From assembly GCA_003231795.1 (NCBI GenBank), contig QIJI01000493.1, forward strand, positions 1 through 20,757: a DNA stretch of 20,757 nucleotides, read 5' to 3'. The notes beneath the pieces were generated by a model that saw nothing but the letters and a program-made list of their open reading frames with translations, was not told where the DNA came from and did no database searches. Origin of the DNA: Gammaproteobacteria bacterium. Its GTDB lineage: Bacteria > Pseudomonadota > Gammaproteobacteria > GCA-001735895. The translations under genes and the position numbers were made by a program. Each line of letters opens with the position of its first letter. The stretch's first letter is position 1. Shown one piece after another: positions 13,864 to 20,757 of this stretch.

Positions 13864-14370
13864 CTAACCTGTAATTTCTTCGACGGTCTTGCCGCGTTTC
13901 ATTGCGATATCATCAGGTGACTTCATATTTTGCAGACCGCTGATGGTGGCACGTACCAGATTAATCGGGTTGCGCGAACCATTACATTTGGCCAGTACAT
14001 TACGCACACCAACCGCTTCAAATACGGCGCGCATGGCACCGCCTGCGATGACACCCGTACCCTCAGAGGCCGGTTGCATATAGACCTTGGCTGCACCGTG
14101 GCGCGCGTTCAGTGGATATTGCAAAGTACCATCCTTAATCGAAACCGAAATCAGATTGGAGCGGGCTTTTTCCATTGCTTTCTGGATAGCCAGCGGTACT
14201 TCTCGCGCCTTGCCATATCCAAATCCAACCTTGCCGTTACCATCGCCAACAACTGTCAACGCGGTAAAGCCAAATTGACGTCCGCCTTTGACAACTTTGG
14301 CGACACGATTAACCGCGACCAATTTTTCCGTCAGGTCGTCAGAAGCGTTATTATTTCTATGGTCTGCCAT
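13864..14370 (-). CDS. rpsE: 30S ribosomal protein S5
   Basis: S5 acts in decoding accuracy and mRNA unwinding at the 30S entry. The 168 residues (E. coli 167) contain the double-stranded-RNA-binding-like N-domain (EKLVAVNRVAKVVKGGRQFG) and GNGKVGFGYGKAREVPLAIQ, then GGAMRAVFEAVGVRNVLAK. The N-terminus MADHRNNNASDD is a short polar leader without special features. It lies 24 nt after rplR and 4 nt before rpmD. Confidence 0.98.
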   Translation of the reverse strand: MADHRNNNASDDLTEKLVAVNRVAKVVKGGRQFGFTALTVVGDGNGKVGFGYGKAREVPLAIQKAMEKARSNLISVSIKDGTLQYPLNARHGAAKVYMQPASEGTGVIAGGAMRAVFEAVGVRNVLAKCNGSRNPINLVRATISGLQNMKSPDDIAMKRGKTVEEITG

Positions 14371-14394
14371 TCGAATTATCCTAAAAATTTAAAA

Positions 14395-14748
14395 TTAAAA
14401 TTTCAAACCGTTTTCACGAGCGGAGTCGGCTAATGCCTTGACTCTACCGTGGTACTTAAAACCGGAGCGATCGAAAGCAACGACTTCGATACCCGCCGCT
14501 TTCGCTTTTTCAGCGATAACTTTACCTACCGCAGTAGCGGCATCGACATTACCCGAGTACTTGATTTCCTTTTTGACATCAGCCGACAGGGTTGAAGTCG
14601 CGGCAACCACTTTTCCGGTCTCACCGGAAAAAACCTGGGCATAGGTGTGTCGCGCCGTGCGATGCACACTGAGGCGGTTAGCGCCCAGCGATGCAATCTT
14701 GGCTCGTGCGCGGCGCGAACGCCGGATTCGTGATTCTTTTTTAACCAT
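14395..14748 (-). CDS. rplR: 50S ribosomal protein L18
   Basis: L18 binds 5S rRNA and with L5 forms the central protuberance. From the ATG at 14748 there are 117 residues, the same as E. coli, starting MVKKESRIRRSRRARAKIAS and including LSVHRTARHTYAQVF and the end ALADSARENGLKF. An in-frame ATG at 14856 would add 36 residues that overlap rplF and do not belong to the family; it is rejected. The start is 7 nt after the rplF stop. Confidence 0.97.
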   Translation of the reverse strand: MVKKESRIRRSRRARAKIASLGANRLSVHRTARHTYAQVFSGETGKVVAATSTLSADVKKEIKYSGNVDAATAVGKVIAEKAKAAGIEVVAFDRSGFKYHGRVKALADSARENGLKF

Positions 14749-14755
14749 GATCTGC

Positions 14756-15289
14756 CTACTTTTTCTTCGCTTCTTTTCTGACGACCTGTTCGTCGGAATA
14801 CTTGATACCCTTACCTTTGTAAGGTTCCGGTGGTCGATAGGAGCGAATTTCCGCACAAACCTGACCTACCTTCTGCTTGTCACAACCGCGCACCACAATT
14901 TCTGTAGCGATCGGTGTTTCAACTTCGATGCCTTCGGGCACCTGAAACTGGACCGGATGCGAGAGCCCCAGTGACAAATTTAACTGCTTGCCCTGGACCT
15001 GAGCACGATAGCCCACTCCGACCAGCAGCAGTTTCTTTTCGAAGCCGTTACTAACGCCTTCGACAATATTGTTGACCACTGAGCGCATGGTCCCTGTAAC
15101 CGCCATTGTAGACTGACGCTGATCGCGCGGAGACAGTGTGACCACATTGTCTTTGAAATTCAGTTCGACCGCATCGTGCAATGTTATTGACAAAAACCCT
15201 TTCGGGCCCTTGGCAGAAATTTCGCGCCCGTTAACGCTGAAATCAACACCGTTGGGAATATCGATAGGTTTTTTCGCTATTCTTGACAT
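14756..15289 (-). CDS. rplF: 50S ribosomal protein L6
   Basis: L6 stabilises the region near the sarcin-ricin loop and factor-binding site. The 177 residues equal E. coli in length, begin MSRIAKKPIDIPNGVDFSVN and contain the signature RSYRPPEPYKGKGIKYSDE near the end, with a basic tail EAKKK. It is 4 nt after rpsH and 7 nt before rplR. Confidence 0.98.
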   Translation of the reverse strand: MSRIAKKPIDIPNGVDFSVNGREISAKGPKGFLSITLHDAVELNFKDNVVTLSPRDQRQSTMAVTGTMRSVVNNIVEGVSNGFEKKLLLVGVGYRAQVQGKQLNLSLGLSHPVQFQVPEGIEVETPIATEIVVRGCDKQKVGQVCAEIRSYRPPEPYKGKGIKYSDEQVVRKEAKKK

Positions 15290-15293
15290 ATCG

Positions 15294-15686
15294 CTACACC
15301 ACCGAACAAATCACTTCGCCGCCGTGACCGGCAGCTCGCGCTTGGGCGTCAGTCATTACCCCTTTCGAGGTCGAAATGATCGCGATACCAAGCCCGCCAT
15401 TGATTGTTGGCAAGTCATCCTTCGACTTGAAAATTCGTAGTCCAGGCCGGCTAATGCGTCGCATTTGCTCGATAACCGGTTTGCCCTGGTAATACTTCAA
15501 TTCAATGATCAACTTACGCAAGCTATCATCGGAAACATTGAAACCACTGATATAACCCTCGTCCTTAAGCACAGCCGCAATATTGGCTTTTTGCTTTGAC
15601 GCGGGCATTTCAACACTGACTTTCTTCGCCTTTTGCGCATTGCGCACGCGAGTCAGCATATCTGCGATTGGATCTTGTAAGCTCAT
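15294..15686 (-). CDS. rpsH: 30S ribosomal protein S8
   Basis: S8 binds the central domain of 16S rRNA and in E. coli represses the spc operon by binding its mRNA around the start of rplE. From the ATG at 15686 there are 130 residues, as in E. coli, starting MSLQDPIADMLTRVRNAQKA and ending with STSKGVMTDAQARAAGHGGE. An ATG 105 nt upstream would overlap rpsN and is not S8-like. GAGG precedes the chosen start by 7 nt. It lies 10 nt after rpsN. Confidence 0.97.
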   Translation of the reverse strand: MSLQDPIADMLTRVRNAQKAKKVSVEMPASKQKANIAAVLKDEGYISGFNVSDDSLRKLIIELKYYQGKPVIEQMRRISRPGLRIFKSKDDLPTINGGLGIAIISTSKGVMTDAQARAAGHGGEVICSVV

Positions 15687-15696
15687 TTCAGTCCTC

Positions 15697-16002
15697 TTAC
15701 CAGCTCGCCTTGACCAGACCCGGAATATCGCCACGCATAGCGGCTTCACGGATCTTGTTACGGCAAAGGCCAAATTTACGGTAGACACCATGGGGCCGAC
15801 CGGTGATGCGGCAACGATTCTGTTTGCGTACCAACGATGAATCTCGTGGCAATTTCTGCAGCATATCTACCGCTGCCATCTTTTCTTCATAGCCAGTTTC
15901 GCTATTCTTGATGATTGCCTTTAAGTCACTGCGCTTAGTCGCGTACTTCGCCGCCAGGCGGCTACGCTTCAGTTCACGCTGTACCATGGAATTCTTTGCC
16001 AT
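15697..16002 (-). CDS. rpsN: 30S ribosomal protein S14, zinc-independent form
   Basis: S14 is in the 30S head. The 101 residues (E. coli 101) begin MAKNSMVQRELKRSRLAAKY and contain NRCRITGRPHGVYRKFGLCR. There are single cysteines but no CxxC pairs, so it is the long form without zinc. It lies 14 nt after rplE and 10 nt before rpsH. Confidence 0.98.
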   Translation of the reverse strand: MAKNSMVQRELKRSRLAAKYATKRSDLKAIIKNSETGYEEKMAAVDMLQKLPRDSSLVRKQNRCRITGRPHGVYRKFGLCRNKIREAAMRGDIPGLVKASW

Positions 16003-16016
16003 AATCTAAACTCGTA

Positions 16017-16556
16017 TTAACTCTTGAACGGGAATTGAAAAGCTGCCAGCAGTGCCCGACCTTCTTCGTCGGAACCGGCACTGGTTGTGATGCTGATGTT
16101 TAAACCACGCAACTTGTCAATCTTGTCATAATCGATTTCCGGGAATGCAATCTGCTCAGTCAATCCCATGTTGTAATTGCCCTGGCCATCGAAAGCTTTA
16201 GGGCTAAGGCCGCGGAAGTCACGAATCCGTGGAATCGAAAAATGAATAAGACGATCCAGGAATTCATACATTTTTTCGCGACGTAGAGTGACTTTGCAGC
16301 CGATTGTCATACCTTCGCGCAGCTTAAAACCCGCGATCGCCTTTTTAGCGATCGTCACAACGGGCTTCTGACCGGCTATCAGGGTCAGGTCTTCAACCGC
16401 GTGATCGATCACTTTTTTATCCTGCGACGCTTCACCGACACCCATATTCAGGGTAACCTTGGTTATGCGCGGCACTTGCATCACGGACTTGTAGGAAAAC
16501 TGCTGCTGCAGATCTTTCGCTATGGTGTCGCGATAATATTGCTCTAATCTGGTCAT
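16017..16556 (-). CDS. rplE: 50S ribosomal protein L5
   Basis: L5 binds 5S rRNA and contacts P-site tRNA. The 179 residues equal E. coli in length; seen are MTRLEQYYRDTIAKDLQQQF, KVTLNMGVGEASQDKK and RIRDFRGLSPKAFDGQGNYN. AGG lies about 5 nt before the ATG. The 37-nt gap to rplX carries a triple 14-bp tandem repeat. In E. coli this junction is where S8 represses the spc operon. Confidence 0.98.
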   Translation of the reverse strand: MTRLEQYYRDTIAKDLQQQFSYKSVMQVPRITKVTLNMGVGEASQDKKVIDHAVEDLTLIAGQKPVVTIAKKAIAGFKLREGMTIGCKVTLRREKMYEFLDRLIHFSIPRIRDFRGLSPKAFDGQGNYNMGLTEQIAFPEIDYDKIDKLRGLNISITTSAGSDEEGRALLAAFQFPFKS

Positions 16557-16564
16557 AACCTATT

Positions 16565-16606
16565 CCTAAATTTCCGGGCCTAAATATCCAGGCCTAAACA
16601 TCCACG
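16565..16606. repeat. Three tandem 14-bp repeats at the rplX-rplE junction
   Basis: Copies CCTAAATTTCCGGG (16565-16578), CCTAAATATCCAGG (16579-16592) and CCTAAACATCCACG (16593-16606) follow each other without gaps. The rightmost copy contains the rplX stop codon. On the minus strand each copy ends in TTTAGG, so each brings a stop-like TAG and an AGG. The leftmost copy puts TTTAGG 12 nt from the rplE ATG. Because 14 is not a multiple of 3, the copies lie in different frames. Confidence 0.8.
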
Positions 16607-16911
16607 ACTTCGCCGTCGGACTTGAAACAACGTACTTTGCGTCCGTCTTCGAGAGTTTTGAAACTCACCCGATCACCCTTCTGAGAATGCGGGTTAAACA
16701 GCATTACATTCGAAATCTGAATCGGTGCTTCCTTGTCAATAATGCCGCCCTTTTCACCCGAACGCGGATTACCCTTGACGTGCTTCTTGACGATATTGAC
16801 GTTCTCTACCAAAAGGCGACCGTCGTCCAGTCGCTTCAATACATTACCGCGCTGACCTTTGCTGCGGCCCGCAATCACAATAACTTCGTCACCTTTTTTA
16901 ATCTTTTGCAT
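16594..16911 (-). CDS. rplX: 50S ribosomal protein L24
   Basis: L24 is an early assembly initiator of the 50S near the tunnel exit. The 105 residues (E. coli 104) start with a KOW motif (KKGDEVIVIAGRSKGQRGNV, about residues 5-24) and contain NPRSGEKGGIIDKEAPI. It lies 12 nt after rplN. Its stop codon is inside the rightmost of three 14-bp tandem repeats. The last residues, GEVVDV, are coded by the same repeat, so the repeats may have arisen by duplication of the gene's 3' end. Confidence 0.98.
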   Translation of the reverse strand: MQKIKKGDEVIVIAGRSKGQRGNVLKRLDDGRLLVENVNIVKKHVKGNPRSGEKGGIIDKEAPIQISNVMLFNPHSQKGDRVSFKTLEDGRKVRCFKSDGEVVDV

Positions 16912-16923
16912 GGTTGTTTCCAG

Positions 16924-17292
16924 TTAAAGCACTTCTGGTGCCAGCGAAATGATCTTCATGAACTTTTCACCACGCAATTCACGGGTAACCGGCCCAAATA
17001 TACGGGTGCCGATTGGTTGCAGGTTATTGTTCAGAATAACCGCAGCATTGCCGTCAAATTTGATCGACGAACCATCAGGGCGACGTACGCCATGCGCGGT
17101 GCGCACAACAACAGCGTTATAAACTTCGCCTTTTTTAACCTTACCGCGCGGAATAGCATCTTTAATGCTGACCTTGATAATGTCACCAATCGCAGCGTAA
17201 CGGCGCTTTGAACCACCCAATACCTTGATGCACTGCATTTTGCGGGCACCACTGTTATCGGCGGCATTCAATACTGTTTGCATTTGGATCAT
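16924..17292 (-). CDS. rplN: 50S ribosomal protein L14
   Basis: L14 lies at the subunit interface and forms a bridge to 16S rRNA. The 122 residues (E. coli 123) start MIQMQTVLNAADNSGARKMQ and end EKFMKIISLAPEVL. In E. coli this is the first gene of the spc operon with its own promoter in a gap of over 100 nt. Here only 9 nt separate it from rpsQ, so it must be transcribed from upstream. Confidence 0.98.
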   Translation of the reverse strand: MIQMQTVLNAADNSGARKMQCIKVLGGSKRRYAAIGDIIKVSIKDAIPRGKVKKGEVYNAVVVRTAHGVRRPDGSSIKFDGNAAVILNNNLQPIGTRIFGPVTRELRGEKFMKIISLAPEVL

Positions 17293-17301
17293 AGCTTCAA
17301 C

Positions 17302-17556
17302 CTAGCTTGCTTTTACGACAACTTTAACCAGCGTCCAGGACTTGGTCTTGGAAATTGGGCGGCACTCGGAAATCTGTACAGTATCACCAATGCCACATTC
17401 ATTATTTTCGTCATGGATGTGCAATTTGGTCGACTTTTTAACGAACTTGCCATAAATCGGGTGCTTGACTTTGCGCTCAATCAGGACCACGGCAGACTTA
17501 TCCATCTTGTCGCTGACAACCGAGCCGGTCTGGATTCTTAATACTGTTTCAGTCAT
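17302..17556 (-). CDS. rpsQ: 30S ribosomal protein S17
   Basis: S17 is a primary 16S rRNA-binding protein with an OB fold. The 84 residues (E. coli 84) contain GSVVSDKMDKSAVVLIERKV, HPIYGKFVKKSTKLHIHDE and GDTVQISECRPISKTKSWTL. Its ATG overlaps the rpmC TGA by 4 nt (ATGA), indicating coupled translation. It is the last gene of the S10 part of the cluster. Confidence 0.98.
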   Translation of the reverse strand: MTETVLRIQTGSVVSDKMDKSAVVLIERKVKHPIYGKFVKKSTKLHIHDENNECGIGDTVQISECRPISKTKSWTLVKVVVKAS

Positions 17557-17756
17557 GATTTTTCACCACCACGGTTTTCATTCATCACGGTTTTAACGCG
17601 CGCAATATTTCGCCGCACTTTGGTAACCTGATCACCGCGAACGGCATCCGGATTGACGCCCTGCTGCATGCGCAAATTAAACTGCTCACGTCGCAACGCG
17701 AGCAACTCATCGCGCAATTCCTGTTCTGATTTATCGCGTAATTCCGATACGTTCAT
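17553..17756 (-). CDS. rpmC: 50S ribosomal protein L29
   Basis: L29 is a small two-helix protein at the tunnel exit, next to L23, where SRP and trigger factor dock. The 67 residues (E. coli 63) begin MNVSELRDKSEQELRDELLA, with REQFNLRMQQG typical of the family. The ATG overlaps the rplP stop by one base (TAATG), and its own stop overlaps rpsQ by 4 nt. Confidence 0.97.
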   Translation of the reverse strand: MNVSELRDKSEQELRDELLALRREQFNLRMQQGVNPDAVRGDQVTKVRRNIARVKTVMNENRGGEKS

Positions 17757-18169
17757 TACATTACAGTCCTGGACACAAATGTTGTCTTGAAGGGTAATTT
17801 GGCCGCAGCCAGACGAAATGCCTCGCGTGCAATAACTTCATTGACGCCTTCCATTTCATAAAGCACTCGACCCGGCTGAATTTTACAAACCCAGAATTCG
17901 ACGTTGCCCTTGCCTTTACCCATGCGCACTTCAAGCGGCTTTTTCGATACCGGCACATCCGGGAAAACTCGAATCCAGATCTTTCCGCCACGGCGGATAT
18001 GACGTGTCATCGCACGACGAGCGGCTTCAATCTGACGCGCAGTCATCTTGCCCCGCTCGACAGCCTTGAGGCCGAATTCACCGAAGCTTACCTTGCTACC
18101 AGTCGTTGCCAGGCCACGATTGCGACCTTTGAACTGCTTGCGAAATTTTGTTCTTTTAGGCTGTAACAT
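17756..18169 (-). CDS. rplP: 50S ribosomal protein L16
   Basis: L16 lines the A-site tRNA path near the peptidyl transferase centre. The 137 residues (E. coli 136) begin MLQPKRTKFRKQFKGRNRGL and contain EAARRAMTRHIRRGGKIWIR, VRMGKGKGNVEFWV and the conserved C-terminal AAAKLPFKT. It lies 12 nt after rpsC. Confidence 0.98.
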   Translation of the reverse strand: MLQPKRTKFRKQFKGRNRGLATTGSKVSFGEFGLKAVERGKMTARQIEAARRAMTRHIRRGGKIWIRVFPDVPVSKKPLEVRMGKGKGNVEFWVCKIQPGRVLYEMEGVNEVIAREAFRLAAAKLPFKTTFVSRTVM

Positions 18170-18181
18170 ATCTGACTTCTC

Positions 18182-18859
18182 TTACTTGGCCGCCTGCTTG
18201 GTTCCCGAATCCTTGGTTTCGAGGCTGAAAACTTCGCCCTTGTAAATCCATACCTTGACTCCGAGAATGCCATAAGTAGTGAGGGCTTCAGCGAAACCGT
18301 AATCGACATCGGCACGCAGTGTATGCAGCGGCACACGACCTTCGCGATACCACTCGTTACGAGCAATTTCAGCGCCATTCAAACGACCCGACACATTGAT
18401 CTTGATGCCCTCGGCACCGATGCGCATCGCATTCGTAACCGAACGACGCATCGCACGACGAAACATCACCCGGCGTTCGAGTTGAGACGCGACACCTTCG
18501 GCAACCAATTGAGCATCAAGTTCGGGCTTGCGAATTTCTTCGATGTTGATTTTTACATTGTTGATGTGAGCCGATACCAACGACGCCACTTCGATTCGAA
18601 GCCTCTCTATATCTTCACCTTTTTTACCGATGATGATACCGGGACGCGCGGTATGGATCGTCACTGAAACCGCTTTGGTCGGACGTGAAATCTGAATGCG
18701 GCTGATCGCAGCCTGCGCCAACTTTTTCTTCAGAAAATTGCGAATTCTCAGGTCTTCTTCCAGAAAATCGGCAAATTGGTCTGAATCGGCATACCACTTC
18801 GAGGTCCAGTCGGTAGCGATACCGAGACGAAAACCCGTTGGATGTACTTTTTGTCCCAT
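18182..18859 (-). CDS. rpsC: 30S ribosomal protein S3
   Basis: S3 forms part of the mRNA entry tunnel and its helicase. The 225 residues (E. coli 233) begin MGQKVHPTGFRLGIATDWTS. The KH domain shows GIIIGKKG at 74-81 followed by EDIERLR, and the C-terminal domain has RRMSVTNAMR-like and EWYREGRVPLHTLRADVDYG stretches. The C-terminus (SLETKDSGTKQAAK) is slightly shorter than in E. coli. It lies 9 nt after rplV. Confidence 0.98.
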   Translation of the reverse strand: MGQKVHPTGFRLGIATDWTSKWYADSDQFADFLEEDLRIRNFLKKKLAQAAISRIQISRPTKAVSVTIHTARPGIIIGKKGEDIERLRIEVASLVSAHINNVKINIEEIRKPELDAQLVAEGVASQLERRVMFRRAMRRSVTNAMRIGAEGIKINVSGRLNGAEIARNEWYREGRVPLHTLRADVDYGFAEALTTYGILGVKVWIYKGEVFSLETKDSGTKQAAK

Positions 18860-18868
18860 GCTGGCCTC

Positions 18869-19201
18869 TTAACTATCCGCAACGGTCACAGTGATGTGAC
18901 TGGTACGTTTTATAATTCGATTTCCACGTCCCTTGGCACGAGCGCGCATGCGCTTCATCACAGGGCCCTGGTCGACAAATACTGACGATACTTTGAGTTC
19001 GTCTATATCGGCACCATCGTTATGCTCGGCATTGGCAATAGCAGACTCCAGTACCTTGCGCAGCATCACTGCGGCTTTTTTATTGCTGAAGGCCAATAAG
19101 GTCAACGCCTTGTCTACCGCAAGACCGCGAACCTGGTCTGCGACCAGACGACATTTCTGCGGCGAGATCTTGGCGTGACGATGTTTTGCACTGGTTTCCA
19201 T
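18869..19201 (-). CDS. rplV: 50S ribosomal protein L22
   Basis: L22 reaches into the peptide exit tunnel with a beta-hairpin, a site tied to macrolide resistance and nascent-chain sensing. The 110 residues (E. coli 110) contain SPQKCRLVADQVRGLAVDKA at the start and the hairpin region VDQGPVMKRMRARAKGRGNR, which looks wild type in length. It lies 5 nt after rpsS. Confidence 0.98.
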   Translation of the reverse strand: METSAKHRHAKISPQKCRLVADQVRGLAVDKALTLLAFSNKKAAVMLRKVLESAIANAEHNDGADIDELKVSSVFVDQGPVMKRMRARAKGRGNRIIKRTSHITVTVADS

Positions 19202-19206
19202 GATGC

Positions 19207-19485
19207 TTACCTGCTCTTCGCTTTCTTATCGACGGTATGGCCGCGATAAGTACGGGTCAGTGAAAATTCGCCGAGCTTGTGGCCGACCATATTTTCATTG
19301 ATCAGTACCGGTACGTGCTGACGTCCGTTATGGATCGCGATGGTTAAACCCACCATTTCAGGCACGATCATGGATCGTCGTGACCAGGTCTTGATCGGAC
19401 GTTTGTTATTGGTTTCAACCGCAGTCACGACCTTTCGCATCAGATGCTGATCGATGAACGGGCCTTTTCTCAGTGAACGTGGCAT
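19207..19485 (-). CDS. rpsS: 30S ribosomal protein S19
   Basis: S19 is in the 30S head and contacts S13 and the A-site tRNA. The 92 residues equal E. coli: MPRSLRKGPFIDQHLMRKV, then TWSRRSMIVPEMVGLTIAIH and the signature HKLGEFSLTRTYRGH. It starts 3 nt after the rplB stop. Confidence 0.98.
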   Translation of the reverse strand: MPRSLRKGPFIDQHLMRKVVTAVETNNKRPIKTWSRRSMIVPEMVGLTIAIHNGRQHVPVLINENMVGHKLGEFSLTRTYRGHTVDKKAKSR

Positions 19486-19488
19486 AAC

Positions 19489-20316
19489 TTACCTCTTGCT
19501 CCGACGACGCACGATGAGCTTGTCGGTGCGCTTGTTCGAACGTGTCTTGAATCCTTTGGCGGGTGTGCCCCAGGGCGATACCGGATGACGCCCACCCGAA
19601 GTACGACCTTCGCCACCACCATGCGGATGATCGACCGGGTTCATCGCAACACCGCGTACGGTCGGGCGAACTCCGCGCCAACGCGTAGCACCTGCTTTAC
19701 CGAGTGAACGCAGGCTGTGTTCACCGTTTCCGACTTCACCGATGACGGCACGGCAATCGGCCAGCACTTTGCGCGTCTCACCAGAGCGCAGACGCAACGT
19801 GGCATAAGCACCTTCGCGCGCGACAAATTGAGCCGATGTTCCGGCAGAACGCGCTAACTGGGCACCCTTGCCGGGTTTCAGTTCCACACAGTGAATGATC
19901 GAGCCGACCGGAATATTACGCAAAGGCAGGCAGTTGCCATTCTTGATACCGGCGTCGTCACCGGAACGTAACGTAGCGCCTTCGCTAACCCCTTTCGGGG
20001 CAATAATGTAACGGCGCTCGCCGTCCATATACTTCAACAAGGCAATATGCGCACTGCGATTAGGATCGTATTCGATATGCTCGACAACCGCATTGATACC
20101 ATCTTTATTACGTTTGAAGTCAATAATGCGATAACGCTGTTTGTGGCCACCACCAATATGACGCGTCGTAATACGCCCCGCATTGTTGCGGCCACCAGAC
20201 TTGACCTTCTTTTCCAGCAGTCCCGCAAAAGGCTTGCCCTTATGCAAACCCGGTGTTTTAACCGAGACTACAAAACGGCGGCCTGGAGAAGTTGGTTTTG
20301 CTTTAATCAGCGCCAT
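19489..20316 (-). CDS. rplB: 50S ribosomal protein L2
   Basis: L2 is a primary 23S rRNA-binding protein required for subunit association and close to the peptidyl transferase centre. The 275 residues (E. coli 273) contain PTSPGRRFVVSV, KSGGRNNAGRITTRHIGGGH and the signature NPVDHPHGGGEGR including the functionally important histidine. The C-terminus IVRRRSKR is basic. It lies 5 nt after rplW. Confidence 0.99.
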   Translation of the reverse strand: MALIKAKPTSPGRRFVVSVKTPGLHKGKPFAGLLEKKVKSGGRNNAGRITTRHIGGGHKQRYRIIDFKRNKDGINAVVEHIEYDPNRSAHIALLKYMDGERRYIIAPKGVSEGATLRSGDDAGIKNGNCLPLRNIPVGSIIHCVELKPGKGAQLARSAGTSAQFVAREGAYATLRLRSGETRKVLADCRAVIGEVGNGEHSLRSLGKAGATRWRGVRPTVRGVAMNPVDHPHGGGEGRTSGGRHPVSPWGTPAKGFKTRSNKRTDKLIVRRRSKR

Positions 20317-20321
20317 CAGTC

Positions 20322-20621
20322 TTAACCACCTATCGATGCGAGGTCAATTTCGTGACCCTGTTCAAGCGAAACATAAGCTTTCTTCCAGTCGCTACGCTTA
20401 CCACGACGCATACCCTGGCGCTTTGTTTTGCCTTTCATATTGGCGGTACGCACGCTAGCAACTTTGACACTGAATAATTGCTCTACGGCCTCTTTGATTT
20501 CCCCTTTTTTTGCGTCAGTGGAAACCTGGAACACGGCCTGGTTTGCAGCGTCACCGAGAATTGCCGACTTTTCAGAGATATGCGGCATTCTCAAAATTTG
20601 AAATACTCTTTCCGGGTTCAT
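20322..20621 (-). CDS. rplW: 50S ribosomal protein L23
   Basis: L23 is at the tunnel exit and is the docking site for trigger factor and SRP. The 99 residues (E. coli 100) contain RMPHISEKSAILGD, a central QAVFQVSTDAKKGEIKEAVE and the basic KGKTKRQGMRRGKRSDWKKA. Its ATG overlaps the rplD stop by 4 nt (ATGA). Confidence 0.98.
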   Translation of the reverse strand: MNPERVFQILRMPHISEKSAILGDAANQAVFQVSTDAKKGEIKEAVEQLFSVKVASVRTANMKGKTKRQGMRRGKRSDWKKAYVSLEQGHEIDLASIGG

Positions 20622-20757
20622 GCCAAACGCTCCTCGAGCTTTTTCAGGGCTGACTCATCGATGATCACATGTTCCCGTCGGATCAGACTGACCGGGTCAA
20701 CAATTGAAATGTCCATCACCTGAATATTGGGCAGATTGCGAGCTGCCAGATAGACCG
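20618..20757 (-). CDS. rplD: 50S ribosomal protein L4, C-terminal part (5' end beyond window)
   Basis: Only the last 45 codons are inside. They read ...VYLAARNLPNIQVMDISIVD followed by PVSLIRREHVIIDESALKKL and EERLA. The RNLPN...D...P.SL pattern is that of the L4 C-terminus. L4 lines the exit tunnel and, in E. coli, represses the S10 operon; the leader needed for that lies outside the window. The TGA stop overlaps rplW (ATGA). The frame is assigned from the stop codon and family match. Confidence 0.93.
   Translation of the reverse strand, partial: VYLAARNLPNIQVMDISIVDPVSLIRREHVIIDESALKKLEERLA

Noticed and set aside
14395..14856. Longer rplR starting at 14856
   Set aside because: The extra 36 residues overlap the rplF end and are not part of L18.
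15294..15791. Longer rpsH starting at 15791
   Set aside because: The extra 35 residues overlap rpsN and do not fit S8; the ATG at 15686 gives the standard length with a good ribosome-binding site.

Overview
The window comes from a gammaproteobacterial chromosome. The evidence is the content and order of the ribosomal cluster, the close resemblance of UvrA, RpoA and the phosphohexomutase to their E. coli and Pseudomonas homologues, and the neighbourhood ssb - MFS transporter / uvrA near the alpha operon, which I know from Pseudomonas. I cannot name the genus.

Left part (1-8123). On the minus strand lie a yajR-like MFS transporter, a small secreted ComEA-like helix-hairpin-helix protein and two adjacent ssb paralogues. 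The leftmost ssb runs off the window edge; the other is complete but has no acidic C-terminal tip. Divergently, on the plus strand, uvrA overlaps a phosphomannomutase/phosphoglucomutase gene by 4 nt (ATGA). That gene's 3' end overlaps, tail to tail, a GTG-started alpha/beta-hydrolase gene on the minus strand. Apart from the transporter, mutase and hydrolase, this block concerns DNA: single-strand binding, repair and perhaps uptake.

Middle (8124-8654). This 531-nt stretch has no credible gene. Its right end holds a clear intrinsic terminator for the ribosomal cluster. The rest is rich in inverted repeats: a 54-nt hairpin just before the hydrolase start, a 35-nt imperfect inverted repeat around a 70-nt core, and three 14-nt palindromes starting exactly 32 nt apart. 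This is the part that ordinary annotation explains least.

Right part (8655-20757, all minus strand). This is the S10-spc-alpha supercluster in transcription order: rplD (partial), rplW, rplB, rpsS, rplV, rpsC, rplP, rpmC, rpsQ, rplN, rplX, rplE, rpsN, rpsH, rplF, rplR, rpsE, rpmD, rplO, secY, rpmJ, rpsM, rpsK, rpsD, rpoA, rplQ. Genes are packed with gaps of 0-40 nt and several start/stop overlaps; the one larger gap (85 nt, rpmJ-rpsM) carries a good sigma70-type promoter. Unusual points are an Ala/Lys-rich, histone-H1-like N-terminal extension of about 69 residues on L30, a triple 14-bp tandem repeat between rplX and rplE, and a two-residue change in the RpoA C-terminal domain.

I did not find a wholly new multi-gene system. 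The best candidates for something undescribed are the structured intergenic region at 8141-8518 and the L30 extension.
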